64,000 nucleotides of DNA from 20CM-2-65-7 sp035299765 (GTDB taxonomy: Bacteria > Gemmatimonadota > Gemmatimonadetes > Gemmatimonadales > GWC2-71-9). Numbering within the stretch: the stretch's first letter is position 1; the number at the start of each line of letters is the position of its first letter. Location: assembly GCA_035299765.1 (NCBI GenBank), contig DATGVZ010000101.1, positions 7,153 to 71,152 on the forward strand, read 5' to 3'. The translations under genes and the position numbers were made by a program. Positions 58,121 to 64,000 of the stretch are shown here, piece after piece. The notes under the pieces are model-generated. The model was not told the origin of the DNA. It saw nothing but the letters and a program-made list of their open reading frames with translations, and did no database searches.

Positions 58121-59112
58121 CCGCTACCGCCCGCAGTCCCAAGGACACGACGCAAGCCGAGCTGCACGTCAAGATGCTGCGGCAGATGTTGCTGATCCGG
58201 CGCTTCGAGGAGAAGGCAGCGGAAGCGTACGCCCTCGGCAAGATTGGTGGCTTCTGCCATCTCTACATCGGGCAGGAGGCCGTCGGTGTTGGGGCGCTGG
58301 CCGCGTTGCGTGACGACGACTACGTCATCTCCTCGTACCGCGAGCATGGCCAGGCACTCATCAAGGGCATCTCCCCGAACGCAGTGATGGCGGAGCTGTT
58401 CGGCAAGGCCACGGGCTGCTCGAAGGGCAAAGGCGGCTCGATGCATCTGTTCGACGTGAACCGCCGTTTCATGGGCGGGCATGGGATCGTCGGCGGCCAC
58501 ATTCCGCTCGCGGCGGGACTCGGTTTCGCGATCAAGTACAAAGGCGGCGATCAGGTCTGCGTGTGCTTCTTCGGCGAAGCCGCGGTGAACATCGGCGCGT
58601 TTCACGAGACGCTGAACATGGCGTCGGTTTGGAAACTGCCGGTGATTTTCCTCTGCGAGAACAATCGCTACGGCATGGGGACCGCGTTCGAGCGCGTGGC
58701 GGCGGTGACCGACATCGTCGAGCACGCCTGCAGCTACGACATGGCGGCGGAGCTGGTCGACGGGATGAACGTGCTGACCGTCTACGACGCGACGCGGCGC
58801 GCAATCGAGCGGGCCCGCAAGCACAGCCATCCGACGCTGCTCGAAGTCCGCACCTATCGCTACATGGGCCACTCCATGTCCGATCCCCTCCACGGCGTCT
58901 ACCGGACCAAGGATGAAGTGGAGGAACAGAAGGCCCGCGACCCCATCACGCATCTCGCCGGGAGGCTGAAAGAGGAAGGCGTGATCGATCAGGCGGCGCT
59001 CGACGCGATGGATGCCGAGATCCATGCCGAAGTCGAGGAGGCCGTGAAATTCGCCGACGAGAGTCCCGATCCCGAACCGGACGAGCTCTTCACCGACGTG
59101 TTGGTCGACTGA
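58117..59112 (+). CDS. pdhA: Pyruvate dehydrogenase E1 component, alpha subunit
   Basis: Thiamine diphosphate-dependent subunit of the pyruvate dehydrogenase complex (331 residues, heterotetrameric type). Family blocks are RRFEEKAAEAYALGKIGGFCHLY, HLFDVNRRFMGGHGIVGGH and the TPP region CFFGEAAVNIGAFHETLNMA through ENNRYGMGT, with the phosphorylation-loop-like YRYMGHSMSDP. The usual GDG at the start of the TPP motif reads GEA here (E154). The ATG overlaps the lipA stop. Acetoin or branched-chain dehydrogenase remains possible but the lipA/lipB context supports pyruvate dehydrogenase. Confidence 0.93.
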   Translation: MTATARSPKDTTQAELHVKMLRQMLLIRRFEEKAAEAYALGKIGGFCHLYIGQEAVGVGALAALRDDDYVISSYREHGQALIKGISPNAVMAELFGKATGCSKGKGGSMHLFDVNRRFMGGHGIVGGHIPLAAGLGFAIKYKGGDQVCVCFFGEAAVNIGAFHETLNMASVWKLPVIFLCENNRYGMGTAFERVAAVTDIVEHACSYDMAAELVDGMNVLTVYDATRRAIERARKHSHPTLLEVRTYRYMGHSMSDPLHGVYRTKDEVEEQKARDPITHLAGRLKEEGVIDQAALDAMDAEIHAEVEEAVKFADESPDPEPDELFTDVLVD

Positions 59113-59115
59113 GCG

Positions 59116-60096
59116 ATGGCGACGCTCACCTATCGGGATGCGTTGAACCAGGCACTGCGCGAAGAAATGCAGCGCGATCCCAACGTCTTCCTGATGGGCG
59201 AGGAGGTCGGCGTCTATCAGGGCGCCTACAAGGTGAGCCGGGGACTGCTGGAAGAATTCGGGCCGCAGCGGATCGTGGACACGCCGATTGCCGAATTGGG
59301 CTTTGCCGGCATCGGAGTGGGCGCCGCGATGGGTGGTCTCAGGCCCGTGATCGAGTTCATGACGTGGAACTTCGCGGTGCTGGCGCTCGATCAAATCGTC
59401 AATTCAGCCGCCAAGATGCTCTACATGTCCGGCGGCCAGATTCCCATGCCGATCGTGTTCCGCGGACCCAATGGCGCCGCGCTGCAGCTCTCGTCGCAAC
59501 ACTCACAGGCCTGGGACAGCTGGCTCTCGCACATCCCCGGACTGAAAGTCGTCGCGCCCGCGACCCCCGCTGATGCCAAGGGTCTCCTCAAGTCGGCGAT
59601 CCGGGACAACAATCCAGTCATCGTGCTCGAAGGCGAGATGCTGTATAACATCAAGGGCGACGTCCCCGATGGCGAGCACATCGTCCCGATCGGGCGCGCG
59701 GACATCAAGCGCGAGGGCTCTGATGTGACGCTCGTCTGTCACTCGAAAACCCTGACGGTGGCCGTCAAAGCCGCCGAGCAGCTCGCCGAACAGAATGTCT
59801 CCGCGGAAGTCCTGGACCTGCGCTCGCTGCGGCCGCTCGATGAAGCCGCGATTCTCGAGTCGGTCGCCAAGACGAACCGCGCGGTCGTCGTAGAGGAGGG
59901 CTGGCCGCACGCCGGCATTGGCGCGCAGATCGTGGACTTGATTCAGCGCGATGCGTTCGACGATCTCGATGCGCCGGTGCAGCGCGTCACGCAGGCCGAC
60001 GTGCCGATGCCGTACAACAAGGTGCTCGAGCGCGCGGCCAAGGCGTCGCCCGAGAAGGTCGTCGCGGCCGCGCGGCGCGTGCTGTACCTCGAGTAA
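59116..60096 (+). CDS. pdhB: Pyruvate dehydrogenase E1 component, beta subunit
   Basis: The 326-residue partner of E1 alpha, forming the other half of the active site. Typical segments are TYRDALNQALREEMQRDPNVF, GEEVGVYQGAYKVSRGLLEEFG, IDTPIAELGFAG-type (VDTPIAELGFAGIGVGAAM), and the C-terminal RSLRPLDEAAILESVAKTNR and VVVEEGWPHAGIGAQI. It starts three bases after the E1 alpha stop. Confidence 0.95.
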   Translation: MATLTYRDALNQALREEMQRDPNVFLMGEEVGVYQGAYKVSRGLLEEFGPQRIVDTPIAELGFAGIGVGAAMGGLRPVIEFMTWNFAVLALDQIVNSAAKMLYMSGGQIPMPIVFRGPNGAALQLSSQHSQAWDSWLSHIPGLKVVAPATPADAKGLLKSAIRDNNPVIVLEGEMLYNIKGDVPDGEHIVPIGRADIKREGSDVTLVCHSKTLTVAVKAAEQLAEQNVSAEVLDLRSLRPLDEAAILESVAKTNRAVVVEEGWPHAGIGAQIVDLIQRDAFDDLDAPVQRVTQADVPMPYNKVLERAAKASPEKVVAAARRVLYLE

Positions 60097-60102
60097 GCGC
60101 CG

Positions 60103-61365
60103 ATGGCTACCAAAGTCCACATGGAGGCACTCTCGCCCACGATGGAGGAAGGGCGACTCGTGAAGTGGACGAAGCACGAAGGCGACGCGGTGAAGTCGGG
60201 CGATACGCTCGCCGAAGTCGAAACCGATAAAGCCATCATGGAGCTGGTGGCGCGGGCGGATGGCCAGCTGATCAAAGTCGTCGTACCCGAAGGCAGCACG
60301 GTGCCCGTCGGAAACGTCGTCGCGTGGATTGGGAAGCCTGGTGAGAAGGTCGATGGTGCGCGGGAAGACAAACCTGCGCCGACGCCAACCATGTCCCCTC
60401 GAGCTGCGGCGCCGCCTCCATCACCGGCACAGTCGACACCCGTCACTCCGCCTGCCGCGACGCGGGTGAAGGCATCACCACTCGCGAAGCGAATGGCGAA
60501 GGACGCGGGCGTTGACCTGAAACTGGTGCAGGGCTCCGGTCCGGGCGGTCGGGTCGTCAAACGCGATGTGGAGCGTGCGCCGGCCGTGCAGGCGGCGACC
60601 GCTCCAGCCTCCGCTAGCCCGCGCACCGCTGACCGCGCACCGCGCACCGGTGTCCCGTACGAGGACGTCCCCCTCACCCAGATCCGCAAGACGATCGCCA
60701 AGCGGCTCGCGGCCTCGCTTGGGCCGGTGCCGCACTTCTTCCTCACGACCGAGATCGACATGGAGCGCGCCGCCGAGGCTCGCGAGGCGCTCAACAAGCA
60801 GCTCGGTGAAGAGGGGGGGGGCGGAGGGAGCGGGGGGGGCGGAAAGATTTCGTTCAACGACATCATCATCAAAGCGGTCGCATTGGCGTTGGTGCACCAT
60901 CGGGCGTGCAACGCCTGGTTCCAGGAAGACCACATTCGGTACTGGAACGAAGTGCACATCGGCATGGCGGTCGCCATCGAAGACGGCCTCATCACGCCGG
61001 TGATTCGCAATGCGGACCTGAAATCGTTGAGCGAGATCGGCGCGGAGGCCCGCGACCTGGCCGGGAAGGCGCGCAACCGCCGCCTCAAGCCAGAGGAGTA
61101 CACAGGCTCCACATTCAGTGTCTCGAATCTCGGGATGTTCGACATCGATCAGTTCACCGCCGTGATCAATCCACCCGAGGCGGGGATCGTTGCGATCGGC
61201 ACCATCGCACCGAAGGCGGTGCCGGACGGCGATCGGGTCAGCGTGCGGAGACGGCTGCGGTTGACGATGAGCTGCGACCACCGCGTGATCGATGGCGCGA
61301 CGGGAGCGGCGTTCCTGAAGACGCTGAAACAGATGTTGGAGAATCCGTTGGCGATGTTGTTGTGA
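60103..61365 (+). CDS. pdhC: Pyruvate dehydrogenase E2 (dihydrolipoamide acetyltransferase)
   Basis: Core acetyltransferase of the complex, 420 residues. One lipoyl domain (residues 1-80) has lipoyl lysine K43 in ETDKAIME. A Pro/Ala linker follows, then the peripheral-subunit-binding domain (SPLAKRMAKDAGVDL), and the catalytic domain with DHRVIDGATGAAFL near the C-terminus. Residues about 173-188 of the second linker come from heptamer repeats, and a (G8C)3-type tract adds EEGGGGGSGGGGK within the first part of the catalytic domain. It is followed by a 28-base palindrome and the E3 gene. Confidence 0.95.
   Translation: MATKVHMEALSPTMEEGRLVKWTKHEGDAVKSGDTLAEVETDKAIMELVARADGQLIKVVVPEGSTVPVGNVVAWIGKPGEKVDGAREDKPAPTPTMSPRAAAPPPSPAQSTPVTPPAATRVKASPLAKRMAKDAGVDLKLVQGSGPGGRVVKRDVERAPAVQAATAPASASPRTADRAPRTGVPYEDVPLTQIRKTIAKRLAASLGPVPHFFLTTEIDMERAAEAREALNKQLGEEGGGGGSGGGGKISFNDIIIKAVALALVHHRACNAWFQEDHIRYWNEVHIGMAVAIEDGLITPVIRNADLKSLSEIGAEARDLAGKARNRRLKPEEYTGSTFSVSNLGMFDIDQFTAVINPPEAGIVAIGTIAPKAVPDGDRVSVRRRLRLTMSCDHRVIDGATGAAFLKTLKQMLENPLAMLL
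60621..60648. repeat. Heptamer array in the E2 linker
   Basis: GCGCACC, GCTGACC, GCGCACC, GCGCACC in direct tandem, encoding the RTADRAPRTG part between the binding domain and the catalytic domain. Copy-number changes of 7 bases would shift the frame. Confidence 0.75.
60813..60840. repeat. (G8C)3-type tract in the E2 catalytic domain
   Basis: G9, C, GGAGGGAG, C, G8, C: the same nonamer array as at 21818 and 28205 with two G-to-A changes in the middle unit. It encodes the loop GGGGGSGGGG. Confidence 0.85.
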
Positions 61366-61368
61366 GGT

Positions 61369-61396
61369 GTAGGGGCGCAGCATGCTGCGCCCCTAC
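61369..61396. repeat. Perfect palindromic repeat between the E2 and E3 genes (copy 2)
   Basis: A 28-base perfect palindrome, left half GTAGGGGCGCAGCA, right half its complement, centred on CATG. It lies 3 bases after the E2 stop and 22 bases before the E3 start, so it could act as an mRNA hairpin between the two. A near-identical copy is inserted within tldE at 5342-5368. Confidence 0.88.
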
Positions 61397-61417
61397 TTAC
61401 ACGAACCGGGATAATTC

Positions 61418-62806
61418 GTGGCCAATTTCGATGTGATCATTTTGGGCGGCGGCCCCGCGGGCTACATCTGCGCCATTCGCAGCGCGCAACTCGGCATGAG
61501 CACGGCGGTCGTCGAGCAGGAGAAGTTGGGCGGCGTGTGCGTGAACATCGGCTGCATTCCGACCAAGGCGCTGCTCCACTCCGCGTACATCGCCAGCCTC
61601 TTGAAGGAATCGAAGGATTTCGGCGTCGAAGCGAGCGGCGTGAAGACCGATTACGGCGTCGCGATGAAGCGTTCCCGGCGAGTGAGCGATCAGAACTCCA
61701 AGGGCGTCGAGTTCCTGATGAAGAAGCACAAGATCACCGTCGTGAAGGGAACCGGTGTCGTGCAGCCCGGCAGGAAAGTGAAGGTCGGCAGCGACGTGCT
61801 CGAGGCAAGGAAGGCCGTCGTGATCGCGACGGGCTCCCGTGTCAAAGGCATTCCCCAGATCGGCCTCGAAATCAACAAGACGACCGTCATCTCCTCTGAT
61901 GAAGCGCTGTTGCTCGAGCGTGTGCCGGAATCCCTCGCGATCATCGGCGCGGGCGCGGTCGGCATGGAGTTCGCGGACATCTTTCAGGCGTTCGGCGTGA
62001 AGATCACGCTGATCGAAGCGCTGCCGCGCATCCTGCCAATCGAGGACGCCGAAGCGTCCGACACGCTGGCCAAGAGCTATCGCAAACGCGGCATCGACGT
62101 GATCGCGGGCGCCAAGGTCACAAAGGCGACCGTTGGGAAGGACAAAGTGACGCTCGACATCGAAGCGGGCGGCGAGAAGAAGCAGGTGACCGCCGCCGCG
62201 GTTCTCATGGCCGCGGGTCGCGCCGTGAACACCGAGAACATCGGCCTCAAGGATTGCGGCATTCAGCTCACCGATCGCGGGTTCATCAAGGTTGACCAGA
62301 ATCTCCAGACGACTGCGCCCGGCTATTACGCGATCGGCGACGTCGCCGGTCCGCCGATGTTGGCTCACAAGGGCTTCCGCGAGGGCTCCGTCGTCGCCGA
62401 AATCATCGCGGGCCAGAAGCCGCACCCGATCAAGTACGACAACGTGCCGAGCGTGACGTATTGCCACCCCGAGGTAGCGAGCATCGGACTGACCGAAGAT
62501 CAGTGCAAGGAGAAGAAGCTCGACTACGTGGCGGGGCGGTTTCCCTTCTCCGCCAACGGGCGCGCGCGCGGGACCGGCGAGACGGAAGGGTTCGTCAAGA
62601 TCCTCCGGGACAAGAAGTACGGCGAGATCCTCGGCGCGCATATCGTGGGCGCGCACGCGTCCGAGATGATCCACGAGCTGGCCGTTGCCCGCGAGAACGA
62701 ATACACGGTCGAAGAAGTCGATCTCGCGATCCACGCGCACCCGACGATGTCCGAGGCGATCGGTGAGGCCGCGCTCGACTCGCTCGGCCGTGTGCTGCAC
62801 ATATGA
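61418..62806 (+). CDS. lpdA: Dihydrolipoyl dehydrogenase (E3)
   Basis: FAD-dependent enzyme that reoxidises dihydrolipoyl groups of E2 and GcvH. The 462 residues have the FAD motif ILGGGPAGYICAIRSAQLG, the redox disulphide GGVCVNIGCIPTKAL, the NAD motif IIGAGAVGMEFADIFQAFG, and the C-terminal catalytic HAHPTMSEA. The GTG start lies 22 bases after the palindrome. It probably serves both the pyruvate dehydrogenase and the glycine cleavage system. Confidence 0.97.
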   Translation: MANFDVIILGGGPAGYICAIRSAQLGMSTAVVEQEKLGGVCVNIGCIPTKALLHSAYIASLLKESKDFGVEASGVKTDYGVAMKRSRRVSDQNSKGVEFLMKKHKITVVKGTGVVQPGRKVKVGSDVLEARKAVVIATGSRVKGIPQIGLEINKTTVISSDEALLLERVPESLAIIGAGAVGMEFADIFQAFGVKITLIEALPRILPIEDAEASDTLAKSYRKRGIDVIAGAKVTKATVGKDKVTLDIEAGGEKKQVTAAAVLMAAGRAVNTENIGLKDCGIQLTDRGFIKVDQNLQTTAPGYYAIGDVAGPPMLAHKGFREGSVVAEIIAGQKPHPIKYDNVPSVTYCHPEVASIGLTEDQCKEKKLDYVAGRFPFSANGRARGTGETEGFVKILRDKKYGEILGAHIVGAHASEMIHELAVARENEYTVEEVDLAIHAHPTMSEAIGEAALDSLGRVLHI

Positions 62807-63240
62807 AGGCGCCCCCCCCCCCCATCCCACCCAAGGATCCGCTGGCTCTCGGGCTTGGTTCGCTCGGCGCCGGCGTCGCGTTCGGCGGCGCGTGCCTCAC
62901 AGCCGCTCAGATCGTCGCCTCCATTCTCCGCGGCGAGGTCGAGCCGTCGGGGTATCGCGAGACTGCCGCCGATCCATTGCTGGCGGGACTCATCGCGGCC
63001 GTCGGGGTCGGCGGCGCGTGTGGTTGGTATCGCAGCTTTGACCTCGACAACATCTGGCAGCGCGGCGTGATCGCACTGTTGGCCGCCGTGGGAGCAATCC
63101 TGATTGGTTTCCTGGCGGCACCGCTCGACCGTTTCTTCGGGGTCTTGGGAATGATCGTCTGGCTTCTCCTTAACATCGCGTTCGGGATACTGGCCACGCG
63201 CTGGGCGATAAAGGGAAAGGTGAAGAGGGAAGCGGGATGA
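62803..63240 (+). CDS. Small membrane protein with slippage-prone N-terminus
   Basis: A 145-residue protein with about four membrane segments (SLGAGVAFGGACLTAAQIV, LLAGLIAAVGVGGACGWY, GVIALLAAVGAILIGFLAA, LGMIVWLLLNIAFGILAT). Its start overlaps the lpd stop (ATGA). The N-terminus MKAPPPPIPPKD is encoded by a C12 run starting 10 bases into the gene. The C-terminus KGKVKREAG is encoded by a degenerate heptamer array. It could be a partner for the lipoate enzymes or unrelated. No family recognised. Confidence 0.68.
   Translation: MKAPPPPIPPKDPLALGLGSLGAGVAFGGACLTAAQIVASILRGEVEPSGYRETAADPLLAGLIAAVGVGGACGWYRSFDLDNIWQRGVIALLAAVGAILIGFLAAPLDRFFGVLGMIVWLLLNIAFGILATRWAIKGKVKREAG
62812..62823. repeat. 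C12 homopolymer near the start of the membrane protein gene
   Basis: Twelve consecutive C bases beginning 9 bases after the ATG at 62803. A change of one base would shift the frame and switch off this gene without touching lpd. Confidence 0.9.
63212..63239. repeat. Degenerate heptamer array at the end of the membrane protein gene
   Basis: AGGGAAA, GGTGAAG, AGGGAAG, CGGGATG in direct tandem, forming the basic C-terminal tail and running into the stop codon 8 bases before lipB. Confidence 0.55.
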
Positions 63241-63247
63241 GTACACC

Positions 63248-63985
63248 GTGACCGAAGAACGCACGATCGAAGTGATCGAGGCGGGCGTCGTGCCGTACGC
63301 CGATGCACTCGACTGGCAGCGGCAGCTCGCTGAAGACCGAATCGCGAGGCGTCTCGAACACGATGTGCTACTGCTGCTCGAGCACCCGCCGGTGGTTACG
63401 CTCGGCCGAAATTCCCATGCGGCTCATCTGCTCCGACCCGCCGGCGTCGATGTCTTCGAAGTCGAGCGTGGCGGCGACGTCACCTTCCACGGACCGGGTC
63501 AGCTCGTCGGCTATCCCATTCTCGACCTGAGTGCGCGCCCCTACAAACAGGACCTCCATTGGTACCTGCGCACGCTCGAGCAAGCACTCATCGAATCGCT
63601 TGGCATCCTCGACATCCCCGCGGCGCGCAATCCCGGCTTTACTGGCGTTTGGACGCGCGGCAAGAAGATCGCGAGCATCGGCATTCACGTGAAGCAGTGG
63701 GTCACGTGGCACGGATTCGCACTCAACGTCGCCACTGATCTCACATACTTCGACCGGATCGTGCCGTGCGGAATCCAGGGCGTGGAGATGACGTCCGTCG
63801 AACGGGAAACGGGAAACGGGAAACGGGAAACGTTGTGGGAGGAGAGTGTGGGTGCGGTAATCCAAGGATTCCAGAGAGTTTTCGGAGTGTCCTTAATCCC
63901 GTGCCCTGAAGGGCCGGCTCGGCGAGGACACGAGTCCTTAAGGACTCGCGTGGTGGCCGAGCCGGGGCTTCAGCCCACGGACTAA
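63248..63985 (+). CDS. lipB: Octanoyltransferase LipB with repeat-derived C-terminus
   Basis: Transfers octanoate from acyl-carrier protein to lipoyl domains; LipA then adds sulfur. Family motifs are LLEHPPVVTLGRNS, RGGDVTFHGPGQLVGYPILDL (in two parts RGGDVTFHGPGQ and LVGYPILDL), GVWTRGKKIASIGIHVKQWV with the catalytic Lys, and the Cys C174 in IVPCGIQGVEMTSV. The 245 residues exceed the usual 210-220. A heptamer array (63803-63830) adds ETGNGKRET, and the last 26 residues come from a 78-base palindrome. The catalytic core is intact. It is the last gene seen in the run. Confidence 0.95.
   Translation: MTEERTIEVIEAGVVPYADALDWQRQLAEDRIARRLEHDVLLLLEHPPVVTLGRNSHAAHLLRPAGVDVFEVERGGDVTFHGPGQLVGYPILDLSARPYKQDLHWYLRTLEQALIESLGILDIPAARNPGFTGVWTRGKKIASIGIHVKQWVTWHGFALNVATDLTYFDRIVPCGIQGVEMTSVERETGNGKRETLWEESVGAVIQGFQRVFGVSLIPCPEGPARRGHESLRTRVVAEPGLQPTD
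63803..63830. repeat. (CGGGAAA)4 heptamer repeat in lipB
   Basis: Four perfect copies of CGGGAAA, followed by a partial unit, after the catalytic part of lipB. A gain or loss of one unit would change the reading frame of the C-terminus. Confidence 0.93.
63901..63978. repeat. 78-base palindrome at the lipB 3' end
   Basis: Arms of 39 bases, 63901-63939 and 63940-63978, centred on CTTAAG, match at 31 of 39 positions. The outer part CTGAAG/CTTCAG and the block GGCTCGGC/GCCGAGCC are exact. No U-run follows. It is in frame and forms most of the LipB C-terminal extension. Its form resembles REP-type palindromes mobilised by RAYT transposases. Confidence 0.85.
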
Positions 63986-64000
63986 AAACAATGGCAGCTG

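Noticed and set aside
60813..60840. Gly-Ser linker as a cloning artefact
   Set aside because: The same nonamer array is found at two other genomic sites and the DNA is not codon-designed, so it is a natural repeat.
63803..63830. CRISPR array in the lipB region
   Set aside because: The units are 7 bases and directly adjacent, with no spacers, and no cas gene is present.
63901..63978. Intrinsic terminator for the lip-pdh cluster
   Set aside because: The palindrome is within the lipB coding sequence and lacks a U-run; a REP-like repeat explains its length and symmetry better, although it may still affect mRNA ends.
1..64000. Prophage, integrative element or large gene island
   Set aside because: No integrase, tRNA-flanking repeat, transposase, capsid or replication gene was seen, and base composition appears even across the window.

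Overview
The window is GC-rich bacterial chromosome with very tight gene packing. About 60 protein genes sit in short operons, and many neighbours overlap by one to four bases (ATGA, GTGA, TTGA or CTGA junctions). GTG and TTG starts are common. No rRNA, tRNA, integrase, transposase, phage gene or CRISPR array was seen. The mix of an outer-membrane TonB receptor, many lipoproteins, archaeal-flavoured repair genes and the codon style suggests a Gram-negative-type soil or sediment bacterium, most likely Gemmatimonadota. That assignment is inference and no marker gene in the window proves it.

Layout. 1-5.1 kb: a truncated pyrimidine-nucleoside phosphorylase (minus), then a plus-strand run of TPR protein, GAF protein, DNA ligase LigA and a V4R-domain protein. 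5.1-8.3 kb (minus): the TldD/TldE protease pair and a phosphoribosyltransferase. 8.35-11.3 kb: TPR protein, lipoprotein and acyl-CoA ligase. 11.3-13.7 kb (minus): a Trm112-like protein, an SDR, FolE and a QueD/PTPS protein (pterin or deazapurine chemistry). 13.7-15.3 kb: a CaCA-type exchanger and a tiny membrane protein. 15.3-24.0 kb (minus): a coupled operon of a hypothetical gene, an O-methyltransferase, NurA, HerA, SbcD/Mre11, SbcC/Rad50 and a GNAT acetyltransferase. This is the archaeal-type DNA end-resection set in a bacterial genome. 24-29 kb: an M24 peptidase, an aminotransferase, a wrecked S58 peptidase gene, a helicase-like protein that has lost its catalytic motifs but keeps a DbpA RNA-binding domain, two abutting gene fragments, and HU.

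29.4-35.7 kb: thymidine kinase, a CoaE fusion, GcvH, a metallo-hydrolase, GcvP and a lipoate-ligase-like protein. 35.7-41.3 kb: a complete Dpp/Opp-type peptide ABC transporter, facing a POT-family peptide symporter. 42.6-44.8 kb (minus): small conserved proteins. 44.9-48.1 kb: a lipoprotein, TonB-dependent receptor, lipoprotein set. 48.1-54.8 kb: a C26 hydrolase, a GAF/PAS/HisKA/REC hybrid kinase, two glycosyltransferases (one fused to DUF3108) and a deoxyhypusine-synthase-like protein. 55-64 kb: a ThiO-like oxidase, a zinc-ribbon membrane protein, then lipoyl synthase, the complete pyruvate dehydrogenase complex (E1 alpha, E1 beta, E2, E3) and octanoyltransferase LipB. Lipoate chemistry therefore links two clusters: the GcvH/GcvP/ligase group and the LipA-PDH-LipB group.

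The most unusual layer is a set of small dispersed repeats placed inside genes: degenerate heptamer tandem repeats at seven loci, (G8C)3 nonamer tracts in three genes with a decayed fourth, a C12 tract just after a start codon, a palindrome present in tldE and between the E2 and E3 genes, and a 78-base palindrome forming the 3' end of lipB. They mostly sit in linkers, loops and termini, and one heptamer array marks the deletion scar of the broken S58 peptidase gene.
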